In this document: in pieces, positions 7,552-15,391 of the stretch
Layout of the letters: every line of letters begins with the position of its first letter
How positions within the stretch are numbered: the stretch's first letter is position 1
Assembly (NCBI RefSeq): GCF_024746795.1
Contig: NZ_CP080524.1
Span: 5,372,001-5,436,000 of the forward strand
From: Mesorhizobium sp. AR10
GTDB lineage: Bacteria; Pseudomonadota; Alphaproteobacteria; Rhizobiales; Rhizobiaceae
Direction of reading: 5' to 3'
Length of the DNA stretch: 64,000 nucleotides
Position numbers and translations under genes: made by a program
The notes under the pieces: model-generated
The model's input: the letters and a program-made list of their open reading frames with translations, nothing else
Database searches by the model: none
Told to the model about the DNA's origin: nothing

Positions 7552-9231
7552 TCACATGTTCTGGTACACCGGGCCTTCGCCGCCTTGTGGCGGCACCCAG
7601 TTGATGTTCTGGTTGGGGTCCTTGATGTCGCAGGTCTTGCAGTGGACGCAGTTCTGCGCGTTGATGACGAAGCGCACATCCTTCGCCGTAGGGTCGGCGG
7701 CAGCGTTGCCATCCTTGTCGACCCATTCGTAGACGCCGGCCGGACAATAGCGCGTCGAGGGCCCGGCAAAGATGTCATGTTCGGAGCGCTTCTGCAGATC
7801 CATGTCGGCAACCAGCAGGTGCACCGGTTCGTTTTCCTCGTGGTTGGTGTTGGACAGGAACACCGAGGACAGCCGGTCGAAGGTCAGCACGCCGTCCGGC
7901 TTGGGATAAGCGATCTTGCTGTGCTTGGCAGCCGGCTCCAGCGTCGCGTAGTCGGCCTTGCCGTGCTTCAGCGTGCCGAAGGGCGAGAAGCCGAACAGCG
8001 TGTTCAGCCACATGTCGAGGCCGCCGATGCCGACGCCGATGATGGTGCCGAAACGTGACCACAGCGGCTTGACGTTGCGGACCTTCTTCAAATCCTTGCC
8101 GATATCGGTCGCCCGCCATGCCGCCTCGTAGGACGCCAGTTCGTCATTGGCACGGCCGGCACCGATCGCTTGCGCGACATGCTCGGCCGCCAGCATTCCG
8201 GAGAGCACGGCGTTGTGCGAGCCCTTGATGCGCGGCACGTTGACGAAGCCGGCCGCGCAGCCCATCAGCGCACCGCCGGGGAAGGACAGTTTCGGCACCG
8301 ACTGCCAGCCGCCTTCGGTGATGGCACGCGCGCCATAGCCCAACCGCTTGCCGCCCGCGAAGGTGCCGCTGATTGCCGGATGGGTCTTGAAGCGCTGGAA
8401 TTCCTCGAAAGGCGACAGATAGGGGTTCTTGTAGTTGAGGTGGAGGACGAAGCCGACCGCCACCATATTGTCCTCGAGATGGTAGAGGAAGGAGCCGCCG
8501 CCGGTCTTCATGTCGAGCGGCCAGCCAAAGGAATGCTGCACCAGGCCCGGTCTGTGGTTCTCCGGCTTGACCTGCCAGAGTTCCTTGAGGCCGATGCCGT
8601 ACTTGCCCGGCTCACGGCCATCGGAAAGATTGTATTTGGCGATCAGTTGCTTGGAGAGCGAACCGCGCGCGCCCTCGCCGATCAGCACATATTTGCCCAT
8701 CAGCGCCATGCCCGGCGCAAAGCCCGGGCCGTGCGTGCCGTCCTTCTCGACGCCCATGTCGCCGGTGACGACGCCGGTGACGGCGCCAGCGTCATTGTAG
8801 ATGAGACCGGCCGCGGCAAAGCCCGGATAAATCTCGACGCCCAGCGCCTCGGCCTTGGTCGCCAGCCAGCGGCAGACATTGCCGAGCGAGACGATGTAGT
8901 TGCCGTGATTGTTCATCAGCGGCGGCATCAGGAAATTGGGCAGGCGGAACGACCCGGCCGGGCCGAGGACCAGGAAATGGTCTGCGGTGACCGGCGTCTT
9001 GAAAGGATGGCCCTCCTCCTCGCGCCAGCCCGGCAACAGGCGGTCGATGCCGATCGGATCGACGACGGCGCCGGACAGGATGTGGGCGCCGACTTCGCCG
9101 CCCTTTTCCAGGACGACCACGGAAAGCTCGGGATTGACCTGCTTGAGACGGATCGCGGCGGCCAACCCCGCCGGGCCGGCGCCGACGATGACCACGTCGA
9201 ATTCCATGCTCTCGCGTTCGATGTCGCTCAT
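7552..9231 (-). CDS. Electron transfer flavoprotein-ubiquinone oxidoreductase (ETF-QO)
   Basis: A 559-residue inner-membrane-associated flavo/iron-sulfur enzyme. It passes electrons from ETF (fed by acyl-CoA, dimethylglycine and sarcosine dehydrogenases) to ubiquinone. The N-terminus has the FAD dinucleotide-binding motif VGAGPAGLAAAI. The C-terminus has the 4Fe-4S ligands (CPAGVY, then CVHCKTCDI followed by the family end PNQNINWVPPQGGEGP). Length equals the bacterial and mitochondrial enzymes. ATG 9231 is the start; a TTG codon precedes it. The etfAB genes are not in the window. The dimethylglycine-dehydrogenase-like flavoprotein at 42541-44952 belongs to a family that can feed this enzyme. 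Confidence 0.95.
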   Translation of the reverse strand: MSDIERESMEFDVVIVGAGPAGLAAAIRLKQVNPELSVVVLEKGGEVGAHILSGAVVDPIGIDRLLPGWREEEGHPFKTPVTADHFLVLGPAGSFRLPNFLMPPLMNNHGNYIVSLGNVCRWLATKAEALGVEIYPGFAAAGLIYNDAGAVTGVVTGDMGVEKDGTHGPGFAPGMALMGKYVLIGEGARGSLSKQLIAKYNLSDGREPGKYGIGLKELWQVKPENHRPGLVQHSFGWPLDMKTGGGSFLYHLEDNMVAVGFVLHLNYKNPYLSPFEEFQRFKTHPAISGTFAGGKRLGYGARAITEGGWQSVPKLSFPGGALMGCAAGFVNVPRIKGSHNAVLSGMLAAEHVAQAIGAGRANDELASYEAAWRATDIGKDLKKVRNVKPLWSRFGTIIGVGIGGLDMWLNTLFGFSPFGTLKHGKADYATLEPAAKHSKIAYPKPDGVLTFDRLSSVFLSNTNHEENEPVHLLVADMDLQKRSEHDIFAGPSTRYCPAGVYEWVDKDGNAAADPTAKDVRFVINAQNCVHCKTCDIKDPNQNINWVPPQGGEGPVYQNM

Positions 9232-9435
9232 CAACCCCTCACTGGCTTGCCGCGTTTACGCATTGTGCTGGCTCCTGCGCTGCATAGCGCATCAATTCGC
9301 GACGGGAAACCGGCGCTGACGTGACAATGCCGATTTCGACAAAAAGTCGCGGATAGGATCCGTTTTGCGCCCGCCTGGACGCAATGCCCACATTTTAATT
9401 GTTCGACGGCTTGCTTATCGGCCATACTTCGCGCC

Positions 9436-10077
9436 ATGCGCACTCCTGGGCCATCCGGCTTTTCATCGACGCGCTTTTTTTCCACGCCCGGCCGGATTTG
9501 CCGCGCGCTTCTTTTGGCCCTTCTCCTGGCGCCGGTCGACGTCCACGCCGAGCAGGTGAAGGTGTGGGCGGCCGGCGCCTATTCCTTCTCGGACGAACTT
9601 GGCGGCTTCCGCATCACCGGGGCTTCAGGCGTCGGGACAAAGGAAGATCCGCTCGTCATCACCGAAGAGCTGAATTCTTCGACGCCGGTGACGCTGACCA
9701 TTCGCACGACGAAGCCGATCCAGCCATTCGGCACGGCCGGCGAATTCGCCAATGGCCTCATGTATGTGCGCATCGACATTCTCAACAACAGCGGCCAGGC
9801 CTGGGTCGAGTTCCAGTTCGAGCTGCAGGAGATCCTCGACCGGCCGAGCGTGTTCGGCGACGGCCTGTCGTTCGACCAGCGCAACAAGACACCCGACAAT
9901 ATCTGGTCGAGCAGCTTTGCCGATTTCGACCGCGATTTCGAACCCTATGACCGGCTGCTGTTCAAGAACGGCAAGATCGATCCGCTGAAGACGGCGAATT
10001 TCTACTTCATGATCACCGACTACACGCCGCGCTGGACATTCTATCTGGTGCAGGACCCGCGCATACCGACAGGGTGA
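9436..10077 (+). CDS. Conserved exported hypothetical protein
   Basis: A 213-residue protein. The first ~38 residues are a basic region plus hydrophobic core ending PVDVHA, consistent with a Sec signal peptide. The mature part is beta-strand rich (VTLTIRTTKPIQPFG, MYVRIDILNNSGQAWVEFQFELQ), suggestive of an immunoglobulin-like or jelly-roll fold, and has no cysteine. I recognise no named domain; similar proteins occur in other Rhizobiales. The stop overlaps a possible GTG start (10074) of the uracil-DNA glycosylase frame, so the two may be co-transcribed. Function is unknown. Confidence 0.7.
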   Translation: MRTPGPSGFSSTRFFSTPGRICRALLLALLLAPVDVHAEQVKVWAAGAYSFSDELGGFRITGASGVGTKEDPLVITEELNSSTPVTLTIRTTKPIQPFGTAGEFANGLMYVRIDILNNSGQAWVEFQFELQEILDRPSVFGDGLSFDQRNKTPDNIWSSSFADFDRDFEPYDRLLFKNGKIDPLKTANFYFMITDYTPRWTFYLVQDPRIPTG

Positions 10078-10127
10078 ACTTGCGAGCTGAACTTGCAAAT
10101 TTCCGCTGCGCGGCCGAATGTGAAAAC

Positions 10128-11021
10128 ATGACTGCCGCTTCCCGAAACAACCAACCCGACCTGCGCGACCTGCTGGCTTTCTATGCCAGCGCGGGCGTCG
10201 ATGAGGCGCTTGAAGAGGCGCCAGTGAACAGGTTTGCCGAGGCTGCCCCCAGGCCGGCGGAACGCGCGCCTGCGACAACCGCGCCGTCTCCGCCGACTGG
10301 CGAAAGCGCGGCGCCACAACGCTCGACGAGCTTCTCACGCGCCGAAACCGGCGAAAGGCCAAATGCGGCACCGGCGGCGCGCGCACCGTCCGCCACCGCG
10401 ACGGTGCCCGACGAGGCTCAAGCGGCCCTGGCGCGGCAGCTGGCGGCGACGGCGGCTACCCTTGACGAGCTTCGCCAGCACATGGCGGCATTCGACGGCT
10501 GCAACCTCAAATTCACCGCCAAGAACCTGGTGTTCGCCGACGGCAATCCTGACGCCGCGGTGATGCTGGTCGGCGAAGCACCCGGCCGCGACGAGGATAT
10601 CGAAGGATTGCCCTTCGTCGGCCGCTCGGGTCGGTTGCTCGACCGCATGCTGGCCGCCATCGGCCTTGACCGGACTTCGGTCTACATCGCCAATGTCATT
10701 CCCTGGCGGCCGCCGGGCAACCGCACGCCAACGCCGCACGAGACCGAGATCTGCCGGCCGTTCATCGAACGGCAGATCGAACTGGTCAATCCGAAGGTTC
10801 TGGTCAATCTGGGCGGTCCCTCGGCAAAGACCTTGCTCAACACCACCGAAGGCATTTTGCGGCTGCGGGGCAACTGGCGCGTCCACACCACGGCGTCCGG
10901 CACCGCCATTCCCGCCATGCCGACACTGCATCCGGCCTATCTGCTCCGAACCCCGGCGCACAAGAAGCTGGCGTGGCGGGATTTCCTCGAAGTGAAGGCG
11001 AAGCTGCGGGCGCTGGGCTGA
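10128..11021 (+). CDS. Uracil-DNA glycosylase, family-4-like, lacking two Fe-S cysteines
   Basis: A 297-residue base-excision repair enzyme. Residues ~1-115 are a Pro/Ala-rich linker. The UDG domain follows, with motif A GEAPGRDED, then PFVGRSGRLLDRML, IPWRPPGNRTPTPHE and the C-terminal motif LHPAYLLRTP. Compared with thermophilic family-4 enzymes, two of the four cluster cysteines are replaced: the CxxC-type site reads FDGC (first Cys to Phe) and KCRPP reads PWRPP (Cys to Trp), while DGC and EIC remain. A normal 4Fe-4S cluster therefore seems unlikely. Rhizobial UDGs without the cluster are known, so this is probably a lineage trait. The start is ATG 10128; a GTG at 10074 overlapping the previous stop is possible. 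Confidence 0.88.
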   Translation: MTAASRNNQPDLRDLLAFYASAGVDEALEEAPVNRFAEAAPRPAERAPATTAPSPPTGESAAPQRSTSFSRAETGERPNAAPAARAPSATATVPDEAQAALARQLAATAATLDELRQHMAAFDGCNLKFTAKNLVFADGNPDAAVMLVGEAPGRDEDIEGLPFVGRSGRLLDRMLAAIGLDRTSVYIANVIPWRPPGNRTPTPHETEICRPFIERQIELVNPKVLVNLGGPSAKTLLNTTEGILRLRGNWRVHTTASGTAIPAMPTLHPAYLLRTPAHKKLAWRDFLEVKAKLRALG

Positions 11022-11093
11022 GGTTCGTGGCGCGCCTGCGTTATGACCTCACAGGTAATGGAAATGCGATCGCTGCCGGCATAGTCTGCCGCC

Positions 11094-11906
11094 ATGACAT
11101 CAGCACAGACCTCCGCCGGCAGCCTCATTCGCGAATGGCGCACGCGCCGGCGCATGTCGCAGCTCGACCTCGCCATGGAAGCCGAGATCTCGCAGCGGCA
11201 CCTGAGTTTCGTCGAAAGCGGCCGCGCCGCACCGTCGCGCGACATGGTGCTTCATCTGGCCGAGCAGCTGTCGATTCCGCTGCGGCAGCGCAACCAGCTG
11301 CTGCTGGCCGCGGGCTTTGCCCCGAGCTTCGGCGAGCGCTCGCTCAGCGATGCCACACTGGCGCCGGCGATGGCTGCCGTCGAGATCGTGCTTAGGGGGC
11401 ATGAGCCGTTCCCGGCGCTTGCCGTCGACCGGCATTGGAACCTGGTTTCGGCCAATGCGGCGATCGGCCCGTTCCTGGCCGATGTCGCTGAGGCCTCCCT
11501 GCTGGCGCCGCCGGTCAACGTGCTTCGTCTCAGCCTGCATCCAGGCGGCATCGCGCCGCGCATCGTCAACCTGGGGGAATGGCGCGCCCATCTGCTCGAC
11601 CGGCTGAAGCACCAGAACGACGCCTCCGGCGACCCCGTGTTGGTCGAACTGGAGCGCGAGCTGCGGACCTACCCGTCCGGCCTTAGAGGTAGCCGGCCGG
11701 TACCGGTCGAGCCGAACGCGATCGTGCATCCGCTGCGGCTTGCGCATGGCGATGCGGTGCTGTCGTTCATCAGCACCATCACCGTGTTCGGCACACCGCT
11801 CGACGTGACGCTGTCGGAACTGGCGATCGAATCCTTCTTCCCCGCCGACGAGCAGACGCGGACTGTGCTGGTGCGATTGGCGAAGGAGCGGGCCGATCTG
11901 TCGTGA
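11094..11906 (+). CDS. XRE-family regulator with MmyB-like ligand-binding domain
   Basis: A 270-residue transcription factor. Residues ~10-70 form a helix-turn-helix of the Cro/XRE type (LIREWRTRRRMSQLDLAMEAE...RHLSFVESGRAAPSRDM). Residues ~100-265 match the MmyB-like PAS-type ligand-binding domain (AVDRHWNLVSANAAIGPF, FFPADEQTR). MmyB-family regulators often control neighbouring dehydrogenase or stress genes in response to small molecules; in some actinobacteria a fatty acid ligand was seen. It converges on the DMT exporter gene, ending 1 bp from it, so its target is not evident. Confidence 0.9.
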   Translation: MTSAQTSAGSLIREWRTRRRMSQLDLAMEAEISQRHLSFVESGRAAPSRDMVLHLAEQLSIPLRQRNQLLLAAGFAPSFGERSLSDATLAPAMAAVEIVLRGHEPFPALAVDRHWNLVSANAAIGPFLADVAEASLLAPPVNVLRLSLHPGGIAPRIVNLGEWRAHLLDRLKHQNDASGDPVLVELERELRTYPSGLRGSRPVPVEPNAIVHPLRLAHGDAVLSFISTITVFGTPLDVTLSELAIESFFPADEQTRTVLVRLAKERADLS

Positions 11907-12857
11907 TCACCCTTGTGGCGGGGCTGCCTTGCGGGTGCGGGTGCGCTCAAGGCCAAGCTGGCGCTCGCGCCAGATGATGAAGATGCCGGCGGCGACGACG
12001 ATCAGGCCGCCGACAAGCATGTTGAGCGTAGCGACATCGCCAAAGACGAGATAGCCGACGACGACGCCGAGGATCATCGAGGTGTATTCAAACGGCGCCA
12101 CGACCGAGGCTTCGGCATGACGATAGGCGGCCGTCATCAGGATCTGGCCCAGCCCGCCGCAGAAGCCTGCGGCAATCAGCAGACCCGCCTGCAGTGGTGT
12201 CAGCGCCTGCCAGCCGAAGGGCAGCGACAACAGCGCGACGACGCTTGCCGTTACCGAAAACCACAACACGATGGTCGCCGTCCGCTCGCTCTGGACGAGG
12301 TTGCGCACCAAAAGCATGGCCACGGCAGAGATCGCCGCCGCGACAAGGGCGGCGATGACGCCGAGCACCTCCTGGTCGTCGAGTGCTGCGCCAGAGCTCA
12401 ACAGAGTCAGTTCCGGCCATGAGATGATCAGCACGCCGATCAGGCCGACCCCGACCGCGCTCCAGCGATAGACGCGGATGGCTTCGCCGAGGAAGATCGA
12501 ACTGAACACTACGACCAGCAGCGGCTGCGCATAGTTCAGCGTGATCGCCTCCGGCAGCGGCAGCCGCGTCAGCGCGAAGAAGCCGAGGCCCATGGCGCAG
12601 ACGCCGACAATGCCGCGCGCAATGTGGTTGAGCGGCCGTTTGGTCGAGAACGCGGTGCCGAGTTTTCCCTGGAAGGCGAGGAAGACGATGATCGGAAAGA
12701 TGGCAAAGAAGGAGCGGAAGAAGACGATCTGCCCGGCAGGCACCGTACCCGCCGCCTTGATGCAGGACGCCATGCCTACGAAAACCGCCACCGACACGAT
12801 CTTGAGCATGATCCCGGTGAGCGTGTTGTGCCCGCCGGCATGAATTGTGGCGTTCAC
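11907..12857 (-). CDS. DMT-superfamily (EamA) transporter
   Basis: An inner-membrane protein of about 316 residues with ten hydrophobic segments in two homologous halves, the 2 x EamA pattern. Typical spots are FFRSFFAIFPIIVF, PEAITLNYAQPLLVVVFSSIFLGE (end of repeat 1) and APFEYTSMILGVVVGYLVFGD (repeat 2). Members export amino acids, amines or other metabolites; the substrate is not predictable here. The start is taken as GTG 12857 because the segment MLKIVSVAVFVGM follows with a short polar lead; ATG 12809 is the alternative. A palindromic repeat lies just upstream. Confidence 0.85.
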   Translation of the reverse strand: MNATIHAGGHNTLTGIMLKIVSVAVFVGMASCIKAAGTVPAGQIVFFRSFFAIFPIIVFLAFQGKLGTAFSTKRPLNHIARGIVGVCAMGLGFFALTRLPLPEAITLNYAQPLLVVVFSSIFLGEAIRVYRWSAVGVGLIGVLIISWPELTLLSSGAALDDQEVLGVIAALVAAAISAVAMLLVRNLVQSERTATIVLWFSVTASVVALLSLPFGWQALTPLQAGLLIAAGFCGGLGQILMTAAYRHAEASVVAPFEYTSMILGVVVGYLVFGDVATLNMLVGGLIVVAAGIFIIWRERQLGLERTRTRKAAPPQG

Positions 12858-12871
12858 TTCGAGCCTGATCC

Positions 12872-12941
12872 GACCATGATCTTTTCCGAAAACCGGCTTC
12901 CACTTTTCGCTGTCGCGGACCTTCGGTTCGGGATCATGGTC
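12872..12941. repeat. Palindromic intergenic repeat of the GATCATG...CCGAAAA type
   Basis: Perfect 10-bp terminal arms GACCATGATC/GATCATGGTC enclose a region with TTTTCCGAAAACCGG, a sequence common in rhizobial intergenic palindromes. It overlaps the stop codon (12934-12936) of the CoxL-like gene and lies upstream of the DMT gene. Confidence 0.7.
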
Positions 12942-15240
12942 TGGCCGCTGCTTGTATCGTCGCCCAGATGCGCGCCGGCGTCGCCGGCATGTCGATGTGT
13001 TTGACGCCATAGGCGCGGTAAAGCGCATCGGTCACTGCGTTGAGTGCCGACGGCGTTGCGCCGATCGTGCCGGCCTCGCCCGCCCCCTTGATGCCCAGCG
13101 CATTGGTGGTCGAGGGCACGTTGCGGGTCTCGAAATGGAAGAACGGGAAATCGTCGGCGCGCGGCATGGCGTAGTCCATGAAGCTCGCCGTCAACAATTG
13201 TCCATCCTCGCCATAGATCGTGTCCTCGGTCAGCGCTTGGCCGATGCCCTGGACAACGCCGCCATGCACCTGGCCGGCCAGCAGGATCGGGTTCACCGTG
13301 ACACCGAAATCATCGACGATGGTGTAGCGGACAATCTTGGTCGTGCCGGTGTCGGGATCGATTTCGACCTCGCAGATATGGGTACCGTTCGGATAGGTGC
13401 ATTCGTCCTGGACGAATTCACCGAAGCCCTTGAGATCATCCGGGTTCCTGGCGGCCTTGGCGATGCTGGCAAAATCGATCGTGCGGTCGGTGCCGACGAT
13501 GCGGGCAACGCCATCGGACAGTTCGATGTCGCCGGCCGAGGCTTCCAGTTCATCGGCAGCGATGCGCTTGATCTTGTTGGCCAGATCCTCGCCCGCGCGA
13601 GAAGCTGATACGCCGCCGAGAGGGATCGAGCGCGAGCCGCCGGTGCCGCCGCCGTCCTTCAGCTCGTCCGTGTCGCCCTGGCGGACATGGATCTTGTCGA
13701 TGTCGAGATTGAGCTTTTCCGAGAGGAACTGCGCATAGGCGGTCGCATGCCCCTGCCCGTTGGTCTGGGTGCCGATCTTGAGCGTCACCGTGCCGTCGCC
13801 GTTCAGTTCGACAAAGGCAGGCTCCGAACCCGGAAAGGCGCAGGCTTCGATATAGGTCGCCATGCCGATGCCGCGGATCTTTCCATCAGCTTTCGACTGT
13901 TCGAGCCGCTTGGGAAACACCTTCCATTCGGCTTGTTCGATGGCGCGGTTCATGTGCCCCTCGAATTCGCCGGTGTCGTATAGGCGACCAGTCTGGGTGC
14001 GATAGGGGAACTGCTCAGGACTGATGAAATTGCGCCGGCGGATTTCTTCCACCGGGAGGCCCATGTCGCGGGCGCAGGCGTCGACAAGCTTTTCCAGCAG
14101 GAACGCCGCTTCCGGACGGCCGGCGCCGCGATAGGCATCGACCGGGCAGGTGTTGGTGTAAAGACCGGTCACCGAGACGTCGATCGCCCTAATGTCATAG
14201 ACGCCGGTCGACATGGTGACGCCGATATAGGGAATGAACGGGCCGTATTGCGAGACATAGGCGCCGATGTTGGCGAGCAGATCGACCTTCATGCCGAGGA
14301 AACGGCCGTCCTTGTCGATCGCCATTTCGGCAGTCACGACATTGTCGCGGCCTTGCGCATCGGTGAGGAAATGCTCGGTACGATCGCCCGCCCATTTGAC
14401 CGGACGGCCAAGGCGCCTGGCGGCCTCAAGCACCAGCGGATGCTCGCGATAGACGAAGCTCTTCGGTCCAAAGCCACCGCCGACATCCGGCGTGATGACG
14501 CGCAGCTGGTCTTTCCTGATCTTGAACAAGCTGGTCAGGATGTACTGGATCGAATGCACACCCTGCGAGCCCGTGGTCAGCACGAAGCGGTTCTCGTCGG
14601 CCTTCCATTCGCCGATCGCCGAGCGCGGCTCCATGTAGTTGCAGACCAGCCGGTTGTTGACGAATTCGATGCGGCTGACATGAGCCGCCTTGGCGAATGC
14701 CGTGGCGGTTTTGGCCTTGTCGCCGATGTGGTAGGCGAAGGCGCGGTTGGAGCCGAGTTCCGGCCAGACCAGCGGCGTGCCTTCGGCCAGCGCCGTGGCC
14801 GTACCGGACGCGGCATCCTCGCCATCGTAATCGACATCGATCAGTTCGGCCGCGTCCTGCGCCTGCGCGCGGCTGTCGGCGACGACGAAGGCGACAGCGT
14901 CGCCGACATAGTTGACCCGGTCGCGGCAGAGGATCGGAATGTCGCGGGTCGGCGCCTTGGTGCCGTCCGGCTGCCGCTGCATGACGTCGGATTTGAGATT
15001 GCCAAGATGAGCGAGATCCGCACCGGTCAGCACCAGATGAACACCGGGCGCAGCCTTGGCCGCGTCGGTCGAACCGATGGTGAAGCTTGCCTTGGCCACC
15101 GGTGAGCGCAAGACATAGCCGTGCAGCACACCTGCCGGCTGAATGTCATCGGTATAGCGGCCCTCGCCCTTGAGGAAGGCCCGGTCTTCACGACGCAGCA
15201 CAGAAGCGCCCATGCCGAATTTCGGTGTGACTACGGTCAT
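12934..15240 (-). CDS. CoxL-like molybdenum hydroxylase large subunit (form II type), orphan
   Basis: A 768-residue protein of the xanthine dehydrogenase/CO dehydrogenase large-subunit family. Domains run a/b-hammerhead (residues ~20-140), then two molybdopterin-cytosine-dinucleotide-binding domains. The active-site loop reads AYRGAGR (~366-372), the form II signature, not the AYRCSFR of genuine CO dehydrogenase. The catalytic glutamate is in GAGEAG (~720). Real substrates of form II enzymes are mostly unknown (N-heterocycles, aldehydes). The medium FAD subunit and small 2Fe-2S subunit that normally accompany it are absent from both flanks, so it either uses subunits encoded elsewhere or is a solitary paralog. 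Confidence 0.9.
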   Translation of the reverse strand: MTVVTPKFGMGASVLRREDRAFLKGEGRYTDDIQPAGVLHGYVLRSPVAKASFTIGSTDAAKAAPGVHLVLTGADLAHLGNLKSDVMQRQPDGTKAPTRDIPILCRDRVNYVGDAVAFVVADSRAQAQDAAELIDVDYDGEDAASGTATALAEGTPLVWPELGSNRAFAYHIGDKAKTATAFAKAAHVSRIEFVNNRLVCNYMEPRSAIGEWKADENRFVLTTGSQGVHSIQYILTSLFKIRKDQLRVITPDVGGGFGPKSFVYREHPLVLEAARRLGRPVKWAGDRTEHFLTDAQGRDNVVTAEMAIDKDGRFLGMKVDLLANIGAYVSQYGPFIPYIGVTMSTGVYDIRAIDVSVTGLYTNTCPVDAYRGAGRPEAAFLLEKLVDACARDMGLPVEEIRRRNFISPEQFPYRTQTGRLYDTGEFEGHMNRAIEQAEWKVFPKRLEQSKADGKIRGIGMATYIEACAFPGSEPAFVELNGDGTVTLKIGTQTNGQGHATAYAQFLSEKLNLDIDKIHVRQGDTDELKDGGGTGGSRSIPLGGVSASRAGEDLANKIKRIAADELEASAGDIELSDGVARIVGTDRTIDFASIAKAARNPDDLKGFGEFVQDECTYPNGTHICEVEIDPDTGTTKIVRYTIVDDFGVTVNPILLAGQVHGGVVQGIGQALTEDTIYGEDGQLLTASFMDYAMPRADDFPFFHFETRNVPSTTNALGIKGAGEAGTIGATPSALNAVTDALYRAYGVKHIDMPATPARIWATIQAAARP

Positions 15241-15391
15241 GCATGCCTCGTGATGATGGGAAAACGAACGCCTGAAATAGGCATTGCCGCAGTTTTGTCG
15301 AGGGACCGTTTCGTGTAAAGAGCGCGGACTTGAAATTTTTTGGACCAGCGGAGCCGTCTGCCGCGCCGGAAACGACAGGAAAACCTAGGGA

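Noticed and set aside
12934..15240. Carbon monoxide dehydrogenase (CoxL form I)
   Set aside because: The active-site loop is AYRGAGR, not AYRCSFR, and coxM/coxS are absent.
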